From contig JADJNS010000007.1 of assembly GCA_016714225.1 (NCBI GenBank), positions 62,001-126,000 on the forward strand: DNA of 64,000 nt, read 5' to 3'. The translations under genes and the position numbers were made by a program. Below the pieces are notes generated by a model. That model had not been told where the DNA came from. It ran no database searches and saw only the letters and a program-made list of their open reading frames with translations. Origin of the DNA: Archangiaceae bacterium (GTDB lineage Bacteria > Myxococcota > Myxococcia > Myxococcales > Myxococcaceae). Shown in pieces: positions 42,758-54,028 of the stretch; positions within the stretch are counted from its first letter, which is position 1; every line of letters starts with the position of its first letter.

Positions 42758-43863
42758 TCAGGCTGCGTCGGTGATGCCGACGCGCTTGGCGAGCTCGGGC
42801 TTGCGGAGCTTCCAGATGACTCCGTCGAGCCAGTAGTGGCTCAAGGTGAAGCTGATCCACACCACGGCTCCCCAGGTGTACTCGTCCCACCCGCCGAAGC
42901 TGCGGGTGATGCGGCTGCCGAGGAAGATGAGCACGTAGCCTGAGCCGGCCAGCGCCATCAGCGTCGCGGCGTAGAGGAAGAGGCGCTTGGTGCCCGGCTG
43001 CGAGAGCCACGAGATGATCTTGGCGTCTTCGTGCACCCCGGCTCGCCAGGTGTTGCGGTGGTAGAAGCGGATGATGCCGAGGTACTGAATGCCGTGCCAG
43101 CAGGCGGCGGCGGCGAACGCCGAGGTGTCGTCGGTCTTGATGCACTGGAACGGCACGAAGAAGCCGATGAACGCGCACAGCAGAAAGCCGGCGCGCAGCC
43201 AGGCGGCGCGCGCCCACGGCTGGTTGCGCTCGCGAATGCGCTGCCACAGGTACACGCCGATCAAGAACGCCAGCGGGCCCCACAGGCCGTCGACCACGGC
43301 GCTGGGCAGCTTGACGTAGAAGACCTCGGTGCCGAACAGCACGCGCGGGCCGGTATCGATGCGCTTGAGCAGGCACCAGAGCACGAAGACGAAGAGAATC
43401 GGCTTCTCGAGGCGCATCGCCAGCGAGGTGACCGCCTCGCCCGACTTGCGCTGGTAGATGCGCAAGATGCCCCAGTTCTGCGCCACGAAGTGCCAGGTGG
43501 CCCAGTAGAGAATGGTGGAGTTCAAGATGCGCGAGCCCAGGGGCCCCAGCTTCCACACCAGGGTGGTGACGAGGGTGGCGATCATCAGCGGCATGCCGAC
43601 GATGAGCAGCGGGCGCTCGCGCCACTCGCGCTTGTCGAAGTAGACCCGCGTCCACGTGGAGACGAGGTGGGGGCCGTTGGCCACCACACCACCGTGGCGA
43701 GAATGTAGAAGCTGTTCACGTGCATGATGGTCGCCGCGAACCAGGCGATCAGCACCACCGTCACGCTGAGGAAATAGAAGAGGAAGTCTTTCAGCGGCGT
43801 CGAGATGAACAGGCTCGACGACACCGGCTTGGGAAGTTCGAGCTGCGCGGCTTCGGCTGCCAT
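42758..43863 (-). pseudogene. Polytopic membrane protein, split by a frameshift near 43680
   Basis: Read from ATG 43863 the frame gives MAAEAAQLELPKPVSSSLFI, a first membrane helix (FLFYFLSVTVVLIAWFAATI) and HVNSFYILATVVWW, then leaves coding sense at about 43676-43685. The next frame continues with NGPHLVSTWTRVYFDKREWR and about seven more helices to 42758. Repeated aromatic-His motifs are notable: TWHFVAQNWGILRIY, CWHGIQYLGIIRFYHRN and SHYWLDGVIWK. About 367 residues in total. One missing or extra base restores it, so sequence error is as likely as a real mutation. Family not recognised. Confidence 0.75.
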
Positions 43864-43895
43864 GGTGGCGCGCTGCATAGCAGAGCTTTTGCAGT

Positions 43896-44570
43896 ATGAG
43901 CGAGCGGGTGAGCCCACCTGTCCGCATCGTGTTGCTGCGCCCGAGAAACGCCGACAACCTCGGCGCCATCGCGCGCGCGATGAAGAACTTCGGGCTCAGC
44001 GATTGGGTGGTGGTGTCTCCGAACCCGAAGCTGCTCGAGGTGCCCGGCATGAACCGGCTGGCGGTGCATGCCGGTGAGCTGCTCGAGTCGGTCGCGCGGG
44101 TCGAGTCTCTGGCCGAGGCGGTGAAAGACTGCTCGTGGGTGGTCGGCACCACCATGCGGCGAATCGAGGGCAGGCGGCGGGTCTCGCCCGAGGCCGTCGG
44201 CGATCGGGCACGCACCGAGGCGCGCGTGGCGCTGGTCTTCGGAGACGAAAGAAGCGGGCTCAGCAACGAAGATCTCGAGCAGTGCCACGACGTCTCTTCG
44301 ATTCCCGCCAGTGAAGAGCAGCCGTCGCTGAACCTCGCGCAGGCGGTGCTGGTCTACGCGTACGAGCTGGCGCGCAAGCCGGCGGCCGAGGCGCCTGGCC
44401 CCGCGGCCGCCGACGATGCGCTGCTGCGGCAGGTCGGCACCTCGTTGAATGGGGTGCTCGGCGGCGAGCACCCCGAGCTGATGCGAACCCTGGTGCGGGC
44501 GCGACTGTCGCGGAGAGAGGCGGAGCACTGGCAGGCGTCGCTGCGGGCGGTGGCGAAGCGCCGGCCGTGA
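43896..44570 (+). CDS. TrmH/SpoU-family RNA methyltransferase, TrmJ type
   Basis: 224 aa. Knot-type SPOUT methyltransferase: motif 1 RPRNADNLGAIARAMKNFGL, motif 2 VALVFGDERSGLSNEDL and motif 3 IPASEEQPSLNLAQAVLVYA with the invariant Asn are all present. The short length and VPGMNRLAVHAGELLE segment fit TrmJ-like enzymes, which 2'-O-methylate tRNA position 32, though rRNA targets are possible for the family. Divergent from the membrane protein by 32 bases. Confidence 0.9.
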   Translation: MSERVSPPVRIVLLRPRNADNLGAIARAMKNFGLSDWVVVSPNPKLLEVPGMNRLAVHAGELLESVARVESLAEAVKDCSWVVGTTMRRIEGRRRVSPEAVGDRARTEARVALVFGDERSGLSNEDLEQCHDVSSIPASEEQPSLNLAQAVLVYAYELARKPAAEAPGPAAADDALLRQVGTSLNGVLGGEHPELMRTLVRARLSRREAEHWQASLRAVAKRRP

Positions 44571-44646
44571 GTCCTTGCCTTTCGAGAGGGGCTGGGAGAT
44601 ACGGCCGCCCTCTCTTACGACGACTGAAAGGCAGGTGAAGTTCTAC

Positions 44647-44841
44647 GTGACGACGATCCGCGTGAAGGATGGCGAATCGATCGAGGGCGCCCTGAAGCGC
44701 TTCAAGAAGGCCACCGAGAAGGCTGGCATTCTCTCCGAGATCCGCAAACGCGAGCATTATGAGAAGCCTTCAGTGAAGAAGAAGAAGAAGGCGCTCGCGG
44801 CGAAGAAGCGCGCAGTGAAGAAGCTCCGCAAGAACTTCTAG
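44647..44841 (+). CDS. rpsU: Small ribosomal subunit protein bS21
   Basis: 64 aa, starting at GTG 44647 (VTTIRVKDGESIEGALKRFK); AGGTG lies 9 bases upstream. The core EKAGILSEIRKREHYEKPSV and the basic tail ending KKLRKNF are bS21. An in-frame GTG at 44635 would add four residues and is less well placed. It opens the macromolecular synthesis block (rpsU-yqeY-dnaG-rpoD) but a strong terminator follows it. Confidence 0.95.
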   Translation: MTTIRVKDGESIEGALKRFKKATEKAGILSEIRKREHYEKPSVKKKKKALAAKKRAVKKLRKNF

Positions 44842-44859
44842 GTCGAACCGATTACAACC

Positions 44860-44899
44860 GAAGGCCGGTTCTCGTCTCGAGGGCCGGCCTTCATTTTTT
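44860..44899 (+). terminator. Rho-independent terminator after rpsU
   Basis: Stem GAAGGCCGG (44860-44868) with CCGGCCTTC (44884-44892), followed by ATTTTTT. It falls in the 74-base gap between rpsU and yqeY and should uncouple the abundant bS21 message from the rest of the block, as in other bacteria. Confidence 0.9.
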
Positions 44900-44915
44900 C
44901 CTCCAGGTGATGCCG

Positions 44916-45377
44916 ATGCCGACTGTTCGCGAACGACTCGATGCCGACCTGAAAGACGCGATGCGCTCGAAAGACGAGCTCAAGCTCTCGGTGATTCGAA
45001 TGGCCAAGAGCGCCATCAAGTACAAAGAGGTCGAAGGCGCCAACAAGGTGCTCGACGAGGCGGGCATTCTCACCGTGCTCACCACCATGCTGAAGCAGCG
45101 CCGCGACTCGATCGAGCAGTTCACGGCGGGCGGGCGGGCCGACCTGGCCGAGAAGGAAGAGAAAGAGGTCGCCATCATTCAGGCGTACCTGCCGCAGCAG
45201 CTGACCGCGGCCGAGCTGACCGCCGAGATCGCCAAGGCGGTGACCGAGGCGGGCGCGAAGGGCCCCAAGGACATGGGCGCGGTGATGAAGATCGTCACGC
45301 CGCGGCTCAAAGGGCAGGCCGAGGGCAAGCTGATCAGCGAAGAGGTGAAGGCGCAGCTGGCGAAGCTCGGCGGGTAG
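44916..45377 (+). CDS. yqeY: YqeY/GatB-like domain protein
   Basis: 153 aa. Starts MPTVRERLDADLKDAMRSKD at ATG 44916, six bases after AGGTG (two earlier in-frame starts are closer to the SD). Conserved YqeY features: LSVIRMAKSAIKYKEVEGA, EKEEKEVAIIQAYLPQQLT and AKGPKDMGAVMKIVTPRLKG. Homologous to the C-terminal tail domain of the GatB subunit of tRNA amidotransferase; precise role unclear. Between rpsU and dnaG it is conserved in many bacteria. Confidence 0.95.
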   Translation: MPTVRERLDADLKDAMRSKDELKLSVIRMAKSAIKYKEVEGANKVLDEAGILTVLTTMLKQRRDSIEQFTAGGRADLAEKEEKEVAIIQAYLPQQLTAAELTAEIAKAVTEAGAKGPKDMGAVMKIVTPRLKGQAEGKLISEEVKAQLAKLGG

Positions 45378-45498
45378 CTCGAGCTTCAAGAAAGACCGCG
45401 CTCTGCGCCCGTCGTGCTCGAGCGGCTGAGCTGACGATGGGCTCGTGCAGTAGGCAGGCGTCGGACTTCCGTCGTATGAGTGATGAGAGGCCGACGTC

Positions 45499-47146
45499 AT
45501 GATGATTCCCGACACGAAGATCGACGAGGTGCGCTCGCGCATCGACTTCGTGGGGCTGGTGCAGCGGCACGGCGTGGAGCTGAAGAAGTCGGGGCGCAGC
45601 CTGAAGGGGCGCTGCCCGTTTCACGGCGAGAACACGCCCAGCTTCTACGTCTACCCCGAGGACAAGCAGTTTCACTGCTTCGGCTGCCAGGCGCACGGCG
45701 ACGTCTTCACCTTCGTGCAGCGGCTGATGGGCAAGACCTTCGTCGACACGGTGCAAGACCTGGCGCGCGAGGTGGGGGTCGATCTCGAGGCGGCGGTCGA
45801 CCCGGGCATGAAAGAGCGGCAGCAGCTGCGCGAGGCGACCGACTTCGCCCAGGAGCACTTCAAGTCGCGACTGTGGGACCCGACGGTGGGCCGCGCGGCG
45901 CGCGACTACCTGGGCTCGCGCGGGGTCACCGAAGAGGTGGCGCGGCAGTTCGGCCTGGGCTGGGCGCCGAACGCCTGGGCCGACCTGGCCGAGAAGATGC
46001 GCGAGCGCGGGCTGCTCGGGTTCGCCGAGAAGGCGGGGCTGGTGACGGCGCGGCCCAGCGGCGACGGGTTCTACGACATGTTCCGGGGGCGCCTCATCAT
46101 CCCCATTCGCTCGGCCGAGGGGCGCACCATCGCGTTCGGCGGCCGCCTGCTCGAGGGCGACAACGGGCCGAAGTACCTCAACTCGAAAGAGTCGCGGCTC
46201 TACGTGAAGAGCGAAACCCTCTACGGGATGGACGTCGCCCGCGACGAGATTCGCAAGAAGAAGAGCGTGGTGCTGTGCGAGGGGTACTTCGACTGCATCG
46301 GCATGCACCAGGCGGGGGTGAAGAACGCGGTGGCGCTGTGCTCGACCGCGCTGACCCCGGGCCACATGGCGGTGCTGTCGCGGGCCGAGGCGAAAGAGCT
46401 GGTGCTGCTGCTCGACGGCGACTCGGCGGGTCGCGCCGCGGTCGAGCGGCTGGCGGGGCCGATCTTGGCGGCGGGGGCGCAGTCGAGGGTGGCCACCCTG
46501 CCCGACGGCGAAGACCCCGACACCTACGCGCGGCAGGTGGGCCCCGAGGGCGTGAACAAGCTGGTGGGCGAGGCGGCGGGGCTGACGGCGTGGCTGTTCG
46601 CGACCGTGCTGCCGGAGGGGGCGGGAGCGTCGTTCGAGGCGAAGATGGGCGCGGTGCAGCGCATCAAGCCGATCGCGACCTCGCTGCCGGTGGGGCTGTC
46701 GCGCTCGGCCTTCTTCGGCGCGATGTCGAAGCACTTCGGGTTGCCGGCGGCCGAGCTCGAGCTCGAGCTGCGCGGCAAGCCGCAGGCGGCGGTGCTCAAG
46801 CCGGCGCCCAAGCCGGGTGCGACCGCGGCGCCGGCCGGGGCTGCGCCGGTGGCGAACGACAAGCCCCCCGATGCCATGGAGGCGTGGTTCGCGCGGGCGG
46901 TGCTGCGCAACGGGGCGCTCTTGCAGAAAGACACCACCCAGCGGGCGCGGGGAATCAAGCACTCCGGTTTGCGTTCAGTGGTCGCGGCAGTGGCGAGCGG
47001 TACGACGGCGGAAGATGCGATGGAAGAAGCCCCGGAGCGGTTGAAGAAGGTGTTGGCCGAGGTGATTCTGCCCACCGACGACGAGCAGCTGGAACGCGAC
47101 TTTCAGGTCGCGTGCCCCTGCCAAAGCAACAGAAAGCCCAATCACC
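45499..47146 (+). CDS. dnaG: DNA primase DnaG (reads without stop into rpoD)
   Basis: About 545 aa before the apparent rpoD start. CHC2 zinc finger CPFHGENTPSFYVYPEDKQF then CFGCQAHGDVF (near 37-70); TOPRIM motifs VVLCEGYFDCIGMHQAG and LLLDGDSAGRAAVE are intact. The C-terminal DnaB-interacting part (after a Pro/Ala-rich linker near 440-460) looks short. No stop codon is found before the rpoD-like start at 47147; the frame runs on to 49041. A 1-base indel around 47147 would give dnaG a normal gene boundary but the true stop cannot be placed. Synthesises RNA primers at the replication fork. Confidence 0.9.
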
Positions 47147-49285
<2,139 letters not shown>

Positions 49286-49316
49286 AGCCTCGTCTCTCTA
49301 GAGGGGGGACAGCCGC

Positions 49317-50336
49317 TTGAAGAAGCCCGCCGCAGTGGTGCTGGCCGCGCTGTCGGCGCTGGCGCTGTACCTCTGCGCCTGGCCGGTGCGGTACGCGCCG
49401 GCGGTGTGGGTACCGCCGCCGAAGGTGCCGGTGCCGCTCAACGACGCGCTGAAGACGGGGGTGCTGTTGCACCCCGAGCTCCAAGGGGCCGAGGCGATCG
49501 CCTTCGATGGCGAGGGGCGGCTGCTGACCGGGTTGAGCGACGGGCGGCTGGTGCGCATCGGCGCCGGCGACCGGGTCGAGACCGTGCTGCAGAGCCAGGG
49601 GCGCGCGCTGGGGCTCAAGTACGGGCCCGACGGCCGGCTGTGGATCTGCGATTCGTTTCTGGGGCTGCGCGCGCTCGAGGCCGACGGCGGGGTCGAGAAC
49701 TTCGAGACGGGGGCGCAGTTCGCCGACGACCTCGACTTCGGCGCCGACGGCTCGGTGTACTTCTCCGAGGCGTCGCGGCGAAACGACGTCGAGCACTCGG
49801 TCGAAGATCTGATCGAGCACCAGACCACCGGGCGGCTGTTGCGCTTTCACCAGGGCAAGACGTCGGTGGTGGCCGAGGGCTTCGCGTTCGCCAACGGGGT
49901 GGCGTTCGGGCCCTCGCCCGACTGGCTGGTGATGACCGAGACCGCCTCGTATCGGCTGTGGAAGATTCACGTGCCCGACGGCAGGCGCGAGGTGTTCGCC
50001 GACTCGCTGCCCGGCTTCCCCGACAACGTGACCTGGTCGCCGAAGCGCCAGGTGTTCTGGGTGGCGCTGGGCTCGCCGCGCAACGACCTGGTCGAGGCGC
50101 TGGCGGGCCTGCCCTTCGTGCGCAAGATGATCTTCCGGCTGCCGAAGGCGGTGCAGCCCAAGCCGATTCGGCACGCCACGGTGCTGGCCCTCGATGTGGA
50201 AGGTCACATCGTGCAGAACCTGCAGTACAAAGACCCCCAGGCGTTCTCGCCGGTGGCCAGCGCGGTGGAGCACGACGGCGCGCTGTACCTGGGCAGCTAT
50301 CTGATCGGCGGCTACGTGAGGTACGCGCTGCCATGA
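49317..50336 (+). CDS. Strictosidine-synthase/SMP-30-like beta-propeller protein
   Basis: 339 aa. TTG start with AGGGGGG upstream; an N-terminal membrane anchor (AAVVLAALSALALYLCAW). Six-bladed propeller repeats: LQGAEAIAFDGEGRLLTGLS, ALGLKYGPDGRLWICDSF, ADDLDFGADGSVYFSEAS and FANGVAFGPSPDWLVMTET, ending with GSYLIGGYVRYALP. The pattern is that of the strictosidine synthase-like/lactonase superfamily; the bacterial function is unknown. The next gene overlaps its stop by ATGA. Confidence 0.9.
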   Translation: MKKPAAVVLAALSALALYLCAWPVRYAPAVWVPPPKVPVPLNDALKTGVLLHPELQGAEAIAFDGEGRLLTGLSDGRLVRIGAGDRVETVLQSQGRALGLKYGPDGRLWICDSFLGLRALEADGGVENFETGAQFADDLDFGADGSVYFSEASRRNDVEHSVEDLIEHQTTGRLLRFHQGKTSVVAEGFAFANGVAFGPSPDWLVMTETASYRLWKIHVPDGRREVFADSLPGFPDNVTWSPKRQVFWVALGSPRNDLVEALAGLPFVRKMIFRLPKAVQPKPIRHATVLALDVEGHIVQNLQYKDPQAFSPVASAVEHDGALYLGSYLIGGYVRYALP

Positions 50337-50949
50337 AGCGGTACCTCGCCGCGGCGGCGGCGCTGGTCGCGGTGCTGCTGGCCGCCCTGGTGCTCTGGGT
50401 GCGCGCGCCACACCCGGCAGAGGTCACCGAGGCGGCGGCGCCGCGCGCGGCCGTCGACGGTGTAGAGGCCGCGCCGGCGCGGGTGCCTCACCGCGTCGAC
50501 GCGGGCGCGACCGCAGCGAAGGGAGAAGCGGGCACGTCGAACGTGCTCCCCCGCCCTGCCCCGCGGGCCGCCGACGCCCCTGCACCGGTGTCGATCGCGG
50601 ATGAATTCACCAAAGCCAGGGGCCGGTCGACAAGCGCGGGGGCCAGCACCCGCGCGCGGGCGTGGAGATGGAGAGGGTCAGCTACGCCATGGAGACGCTC
50701 GAGGAGGACATCGAGGCCTGCCTGGCGGAGTGGCGCAAGAGCGAGCCCGAGGCGCAGGCGCAGGTGCTGCTGGGCTTCGAGATCGACTCGGGGGGCCTGC
50801 AACGGTCGTGGGTCGACGCCGATGGCGGCCTCCCCTTCGGGGTGCGCAGCTGCTTCTCGAACGCGGTCTACGGCCTCGACTGGTCACACCTCGTCGAGCA
50901 GCCCGCCCAGCTGACCAACCGGTTCAGCCTGGGCGACGCGGGCCGGTAG
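50333..50949 (+). pseudogene. Secreted/anchored protein split by a frameshift near 50620
   Basis: ATG 50333 starts MKRYLAAAAALVAVLLAALV, a membrane anchor or signal, then an Ala/Pro-rich region to VSIADEFTKA. Coding sense then moves to another frame: GPVDKRGGQHPRAGVEMERV and METLEEDIEACLAEWRKSEP to the stop at 50949, including QVLLGFEIDSGGLQRSWVDA and GVRSCFSNAVYGLDWSH. The change lies between about 50600 and 50640. Total near 205 residues; the C-terminal part resembles the AgmX/TonB-like periplasmic C-domains of myxobacteria only in general pattern. Unassigned. Confidence 0.65.
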
Positions 50950-51122
50950 CGCCGAGGTGGGCGCCGCGCACAGGCGTGCCTGCCGCGGTCGGGCTCGGGG
51001 CACACTTCTAAGGCCGCTGGCGATGAAGGCGCAGGGCGTGCGCGCCGGCCGGCCTGGTTCTTTTCGGTTTGGCGCAGCGCACGGGTGGGATACCTGGAGC
51101 CGCGGGAGAGGGAGAACCAAAT

Positions 51123-52256
51123 TTGCGCATCTGCGTGCTGAGAGAGACGGCCGAACACGAGCGTCGCGTGGCGCTGCTGCCCGACAGCGTGAAGCGCCTG
51201 GTGGGCAAGAAGCTCGAGGTGGTGGTGCAGTCGGGGGCGGGAGTGGGCGCCTGCGTCAGCGACGCCGACTACCAGGCCGCTGGAGCGACCATCGCCGCCG
51301 ATGCCAAAGCGGCGCTGGAGGGCGCGCAGGTGGCGCTGAAGGTGCAACCGGTGAGCGCCGCCGAGCTGGCGGTGCTGCCCCGGGGCATCACCCTGGTGTC
51401 GTTGATGTACCCGCTGTCGCGGCGCAAAGAGGTCGAGGCGGTGGCGCAGGCGGGGCTGTCGCTCATCTCGCTCGACGCGGTGCCGCGCACCACCCTGGCC
51501 CAGATGATGGACGTGCTGTCGTCGCAGGCGTCGCTGGCGGGCTACCGCGCGGTGCTGCTGGCGGCCGAGGCGCTGCCGAAGCTGTTCCCGATGATGATGA
51601 CCGCGGCCGGCACGCTGGCGGCGGCGCGGGTGCTGGTGCTGGGTGCGGGCGTGGCCGGCCTGCAGGCGATCGCCACGGCGCGGCGGTTGGGCGCGACGGT
51701 CGAGGCCTACGACGTGCGCAAGGTGGTGAAGGAGCAGGTCGAGAGCCTGGGCGCGCGGTTCGTCGACGTGCCCACCGCGGAAGACGCGCAGACCGCCGGC
51801 GGCTACGCGAAAGAGGTCAGCGAAGAGACGCGGCAGAAGCAGGCGCAGGTCTTGCGCGAGCACATCGCCAAGGCCGACGCGGTGATCACCACCGCGCTGG
51901 TGCCGGGCAAGAAGGCGCCGGTGCTGGTGACCGAAGAGATGGTCAAGGCGATGCGCGCGGGGTCGGTGATCGTCGACCTGGCCGCCGAGCAGGGCGGCAA
52001 CTGCGCGGTCACCAGGCCCGGCGAGCGGGTGGTGGTGAACGGGGTCACGGTGATCGGCGAGGTGAACGTGCCTTCGCACGTGGCGGTGCACGCCTCGCTG
52101 TCGTGGTCGCGCAACGTCGAGAAGCTGCTGGTGCACCTGATGGGGAAGGAAGCGACCGCGCTCAAGCTCGAGGCGAGCGACGAGATCACCCAGGCGATGG
52201 TGACGGTGCGCGACGGCGTGGTGGTCGACCCGCGGCTGAAACAGGGGGCGTCATGA
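51123..52256 (+). CDS. pntA: Proton-translocating NAD(P) transhydrogenase, alpha-1 (NAD-binding) subunit
   Basis: 377 aa from TTG 51123, with GGGAGAGGGAGA upstream. Domain I of transhydrogenase: CVLRETAEHERRVALLPDSV at the start, the NAD-binding VLVLGAGVAGLQAIATARRL and RQD-loop region replaced here by the two-subunit alpha-1 layout, then VIVDLAAEQGGNCAVTRPGE. It transfers hydride from NADH to NADP+ together with PntB, coupled to proton movement. The membrane alpha-2 part is a separate gene overlapping by 4 bases, the split arrangement seen in many alphaproteobacteria and others. Confidence 0.95.
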   Translation: MRICVLRETAEHERRVALLPDSVKRLVGKKLEVVVQSGAGVGACVSDADYQAAGATIAADAKAALEGAQVALKVQPVSAAELAVLPRGITLVSLMYPLSRRKEVEAVAQAGLSLISLDAVPRTTLAQMMDVLSSQASLAGYRAVLLAAEALPKLFPMMMTAAGTLAAARVLVLGAGVAGLQAIATARRLGATVEAYDVRKVVKEQVESLGARFVDVPTAEDAQTAGGYAKEVSEETRQKQAQVLREHIAKADAVITTALVPGKKAPVLVTEEMVKAMRAGSVIVDLAAEQGGNCAVTRPGERVVVNGVTVIGEVNVPSHVAVHASLSWSRNVEKLLVHLMGKEATALKLEASDEITQAMVTVRDGVVVDPRLKQGAS

Positions 52257-52549
52257 GTCTCATCGAGGTGGTGATCTTCAGCCTGTACATCTTCGTGCTG
52301 GCGGCGTTCGTGGGGTACCAGCTGATCACCCGGGTGCCGAACCTGCTGCACACCCCGCTGATGGCGGCGACCAACGCCATCTCGGGCATCTCGCTGGTCG
52401 GCTCGATGGTGGCCGCCGGCACCGAGCACGGCACCGTCACCACGGTGCTGGGCACCATCGCCGTGACCGCGGCGACCATCAACGTGGTGGGCGGGTTCAT
52501 GATCACCGACCGCATGCTGAAGATGTTCCGGAAGGGGCCGCAGAAGTGA
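52253..52549 (+). CDS. pntA2: NAD(P) transhydrogenase alpha-2 membrane subunit
   Basis: 98 aa, three membrane helices (VVIFSLYIFVLAAFVGYQL; TNAISGISLVGSMVAAG; VLGTIAVTAATINVVGGFMI), matching the short PntAB subunit with the conserved VPNLLHTPLMAATNAISGI and TDRMLKMF end. ATG overlaps the pntA stop (ATGA) and its own stop overlaps the pntB start. Confidence 0.95.
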   Translation: MSLIEVVIFSLYIFVLAAFVGYQLITRVPNLLHTPLMAATNAISGISLVGSMVAAGTEHGTVTTVLGTIAVTAATINVVGGFMITDRMLKMFRKGPQK

Positions 52550-53961
52550 GCGCCGAGACCACCAGCACGTTGATTCAACTTCTCTACCTGGCCGCCTCGG
52601 TGCTGTTCATTCTGGGGCTGCGCGGGCTGGGCAACGCGGCCACCGCGCGACGGGGCGTGCAGCTGGCCGAGGTCGGCATGCTGCTGGCCGTGATCGGCAC
52701 GCTGATGCGGCACGAGATCATCTCGTACACCTGGATCATCGTGGGGCTGGTGCTGGGCTCGCTGATCGGCACGGTGATGGCGATCAGCATACCGATGACC
52801 AAGATGCCCGAGCGCATCGCGCTCTCGCACGCGTTCGGCGGCCTGGCGGTCGCGCTGGTGGGCATCTCCGAGTACTGGCACCACCAGCACGTGGGAGAGG
52901 CGATGAACAACCTGCAGATCACCGCCACCGGCTTCGAGGTGCTGTTCGGCGCGGTGACCTTCACCGGCAGCTTGATGGCGTTCGGCAAGCTGCAGGGGCT
53001 GCTGCCGGGTGCGCCGATGACGTTTCCGGGGCAGAACGCCTTGAACGCGTTGTTCGTGGTGGCGGCGCTGGGCCTGGTCGGTGTGGTGATCGCCTCGCAA
53101 GACACCCAGCTGGCGTTCTGGGGCCTGTGTGGCCTGGGGTTGCTGATGGGGGTGACGCTGGTGCTGCCGATCGGCGGCGCCGACATGCCGGTGGTGATCT
53201 GCCTGTTGAATTCGTACGCGGGGCTGGCGGCGGCGGCCACCGGGTTCGCGCTGAAGAACAACGTGCTCATCATCTGCGGCGCGCTGGACGGCGGGTCGGG
53301 CTTTCTGCTCGGCATGATGATGTCGAAGGCGATGAACCGGTCGTTCTCGAACGTGCTGTTCGGGGCCTTCGGGAAGGTCGCCGACTCGGGGCCCAAGAAG
53401 GCCGGCACCGCCTCGGGGCCGGCGCCCAACGAGGGCTCGATCGACGACGCGGTCGAGATCTTGGGCTCGGCGCAGAAGGTGATCGTGATACCCGGCTACG
53501 GGCTGGCGGTCTCGCAGGCCCAGCACGCGGTGAAAGACCTGGCGAACGTGCTGCAGAAGAAGGGCGTGGACGTGAAGTACGCGATTCACCCCGTGGCAGG
53601 CCGCATGCCGGGGCACATGAACGTGCTGCTGGCCGAGGCGCAGGTGCCGTACGAGCAGCTGTTCGATCTCGATCAGATCAACGACGAGTTCGCTTCGACC
53701 GACGTGGCGCTGGTGGTGGGCGCGAACGACGTGGTGAACACCGCGGCTCGAGAAGACCCCAAGAGCAGCATCTACGGCATGCCGGTGTTCAACGTCGACC
53801 AGGCGAAGTCGTGCATCGTGCTCAAGCGCTCGCTGAACCCGGGGTTCGCGGGCATCGAGAACGCGCTGTTCGTGAAGCCGCACACCATGCTGGTGCTGGG
53901 CGACGCGAAGAAGACGCTGCTGAACTTCGTGCAGGGCTTGAAAGAGCCCGGCGGGCATTGA
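52546..53961 (+). CDS. pntB: NAD(P) transhydrogenase beta subunit
   Basis: 471 aa, GTG start. About nine membrane helices fill residues 1-280 (domain II), then the NADP-binding domain III with VIVIPGYGLAVSQAQHAVKD, YAIHPVAGRMPGHMNVLLAE, VGANDVVNTAA and KRSLNPGFAGIEN. Together with the two alpha genes it forms a complete transhydrogenase for NADPH supply. The 67 bases that follow up to the convergent gene are GC-rich without a clear terminator. Confidence 0.96.
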   Translation: MSAETTSTLIQLLYLAASVLFILGLRGLGNAATARRGVQLAEVGMLLAVIGTLMRHEIISYTWIIVGLVLGSLIGTVMAISIPMTKMPERIALSHAFGGLAVALVGISEYWHHQHVGEAMNNLQITATGFEVLFGAVTFTGSLMAFGKLQGLLPGAPMTFPGQNALNALFVVAALGLVGVVIASQDTQLAFWGLCGLGLLMGVTLVLPIGGADMPVVICLLNSYAGLAAAATGFALKNNVLIICGALDGGSGFLLGMMMSKAMNRSFSNVLFGAFGKVADSGPKKAGTASGPAPNEGSIDDAVEILGSAQKVIVIPGYGLAVSQAQHAVKDLANVLQKKGVDVKYAIHPVAGRMPGHMNVLLAEAQVPYEQLFDLDQINDEFASTDVALVVGANDVVNTAAREDPKSSIYGMPVFNVDQAKSCIVLKRSLNPGFAGIENALFVKPHTMLVLGDAKKTLLNFVQGLKEPGGH

Positions 53962-54028
53962 GGGGTTCGAGCCTCGGGCTCGGGGCAGGGACGGGCGGTT
54001 GGCGGGGGCGGCGGGTCAGGGCGGGACT

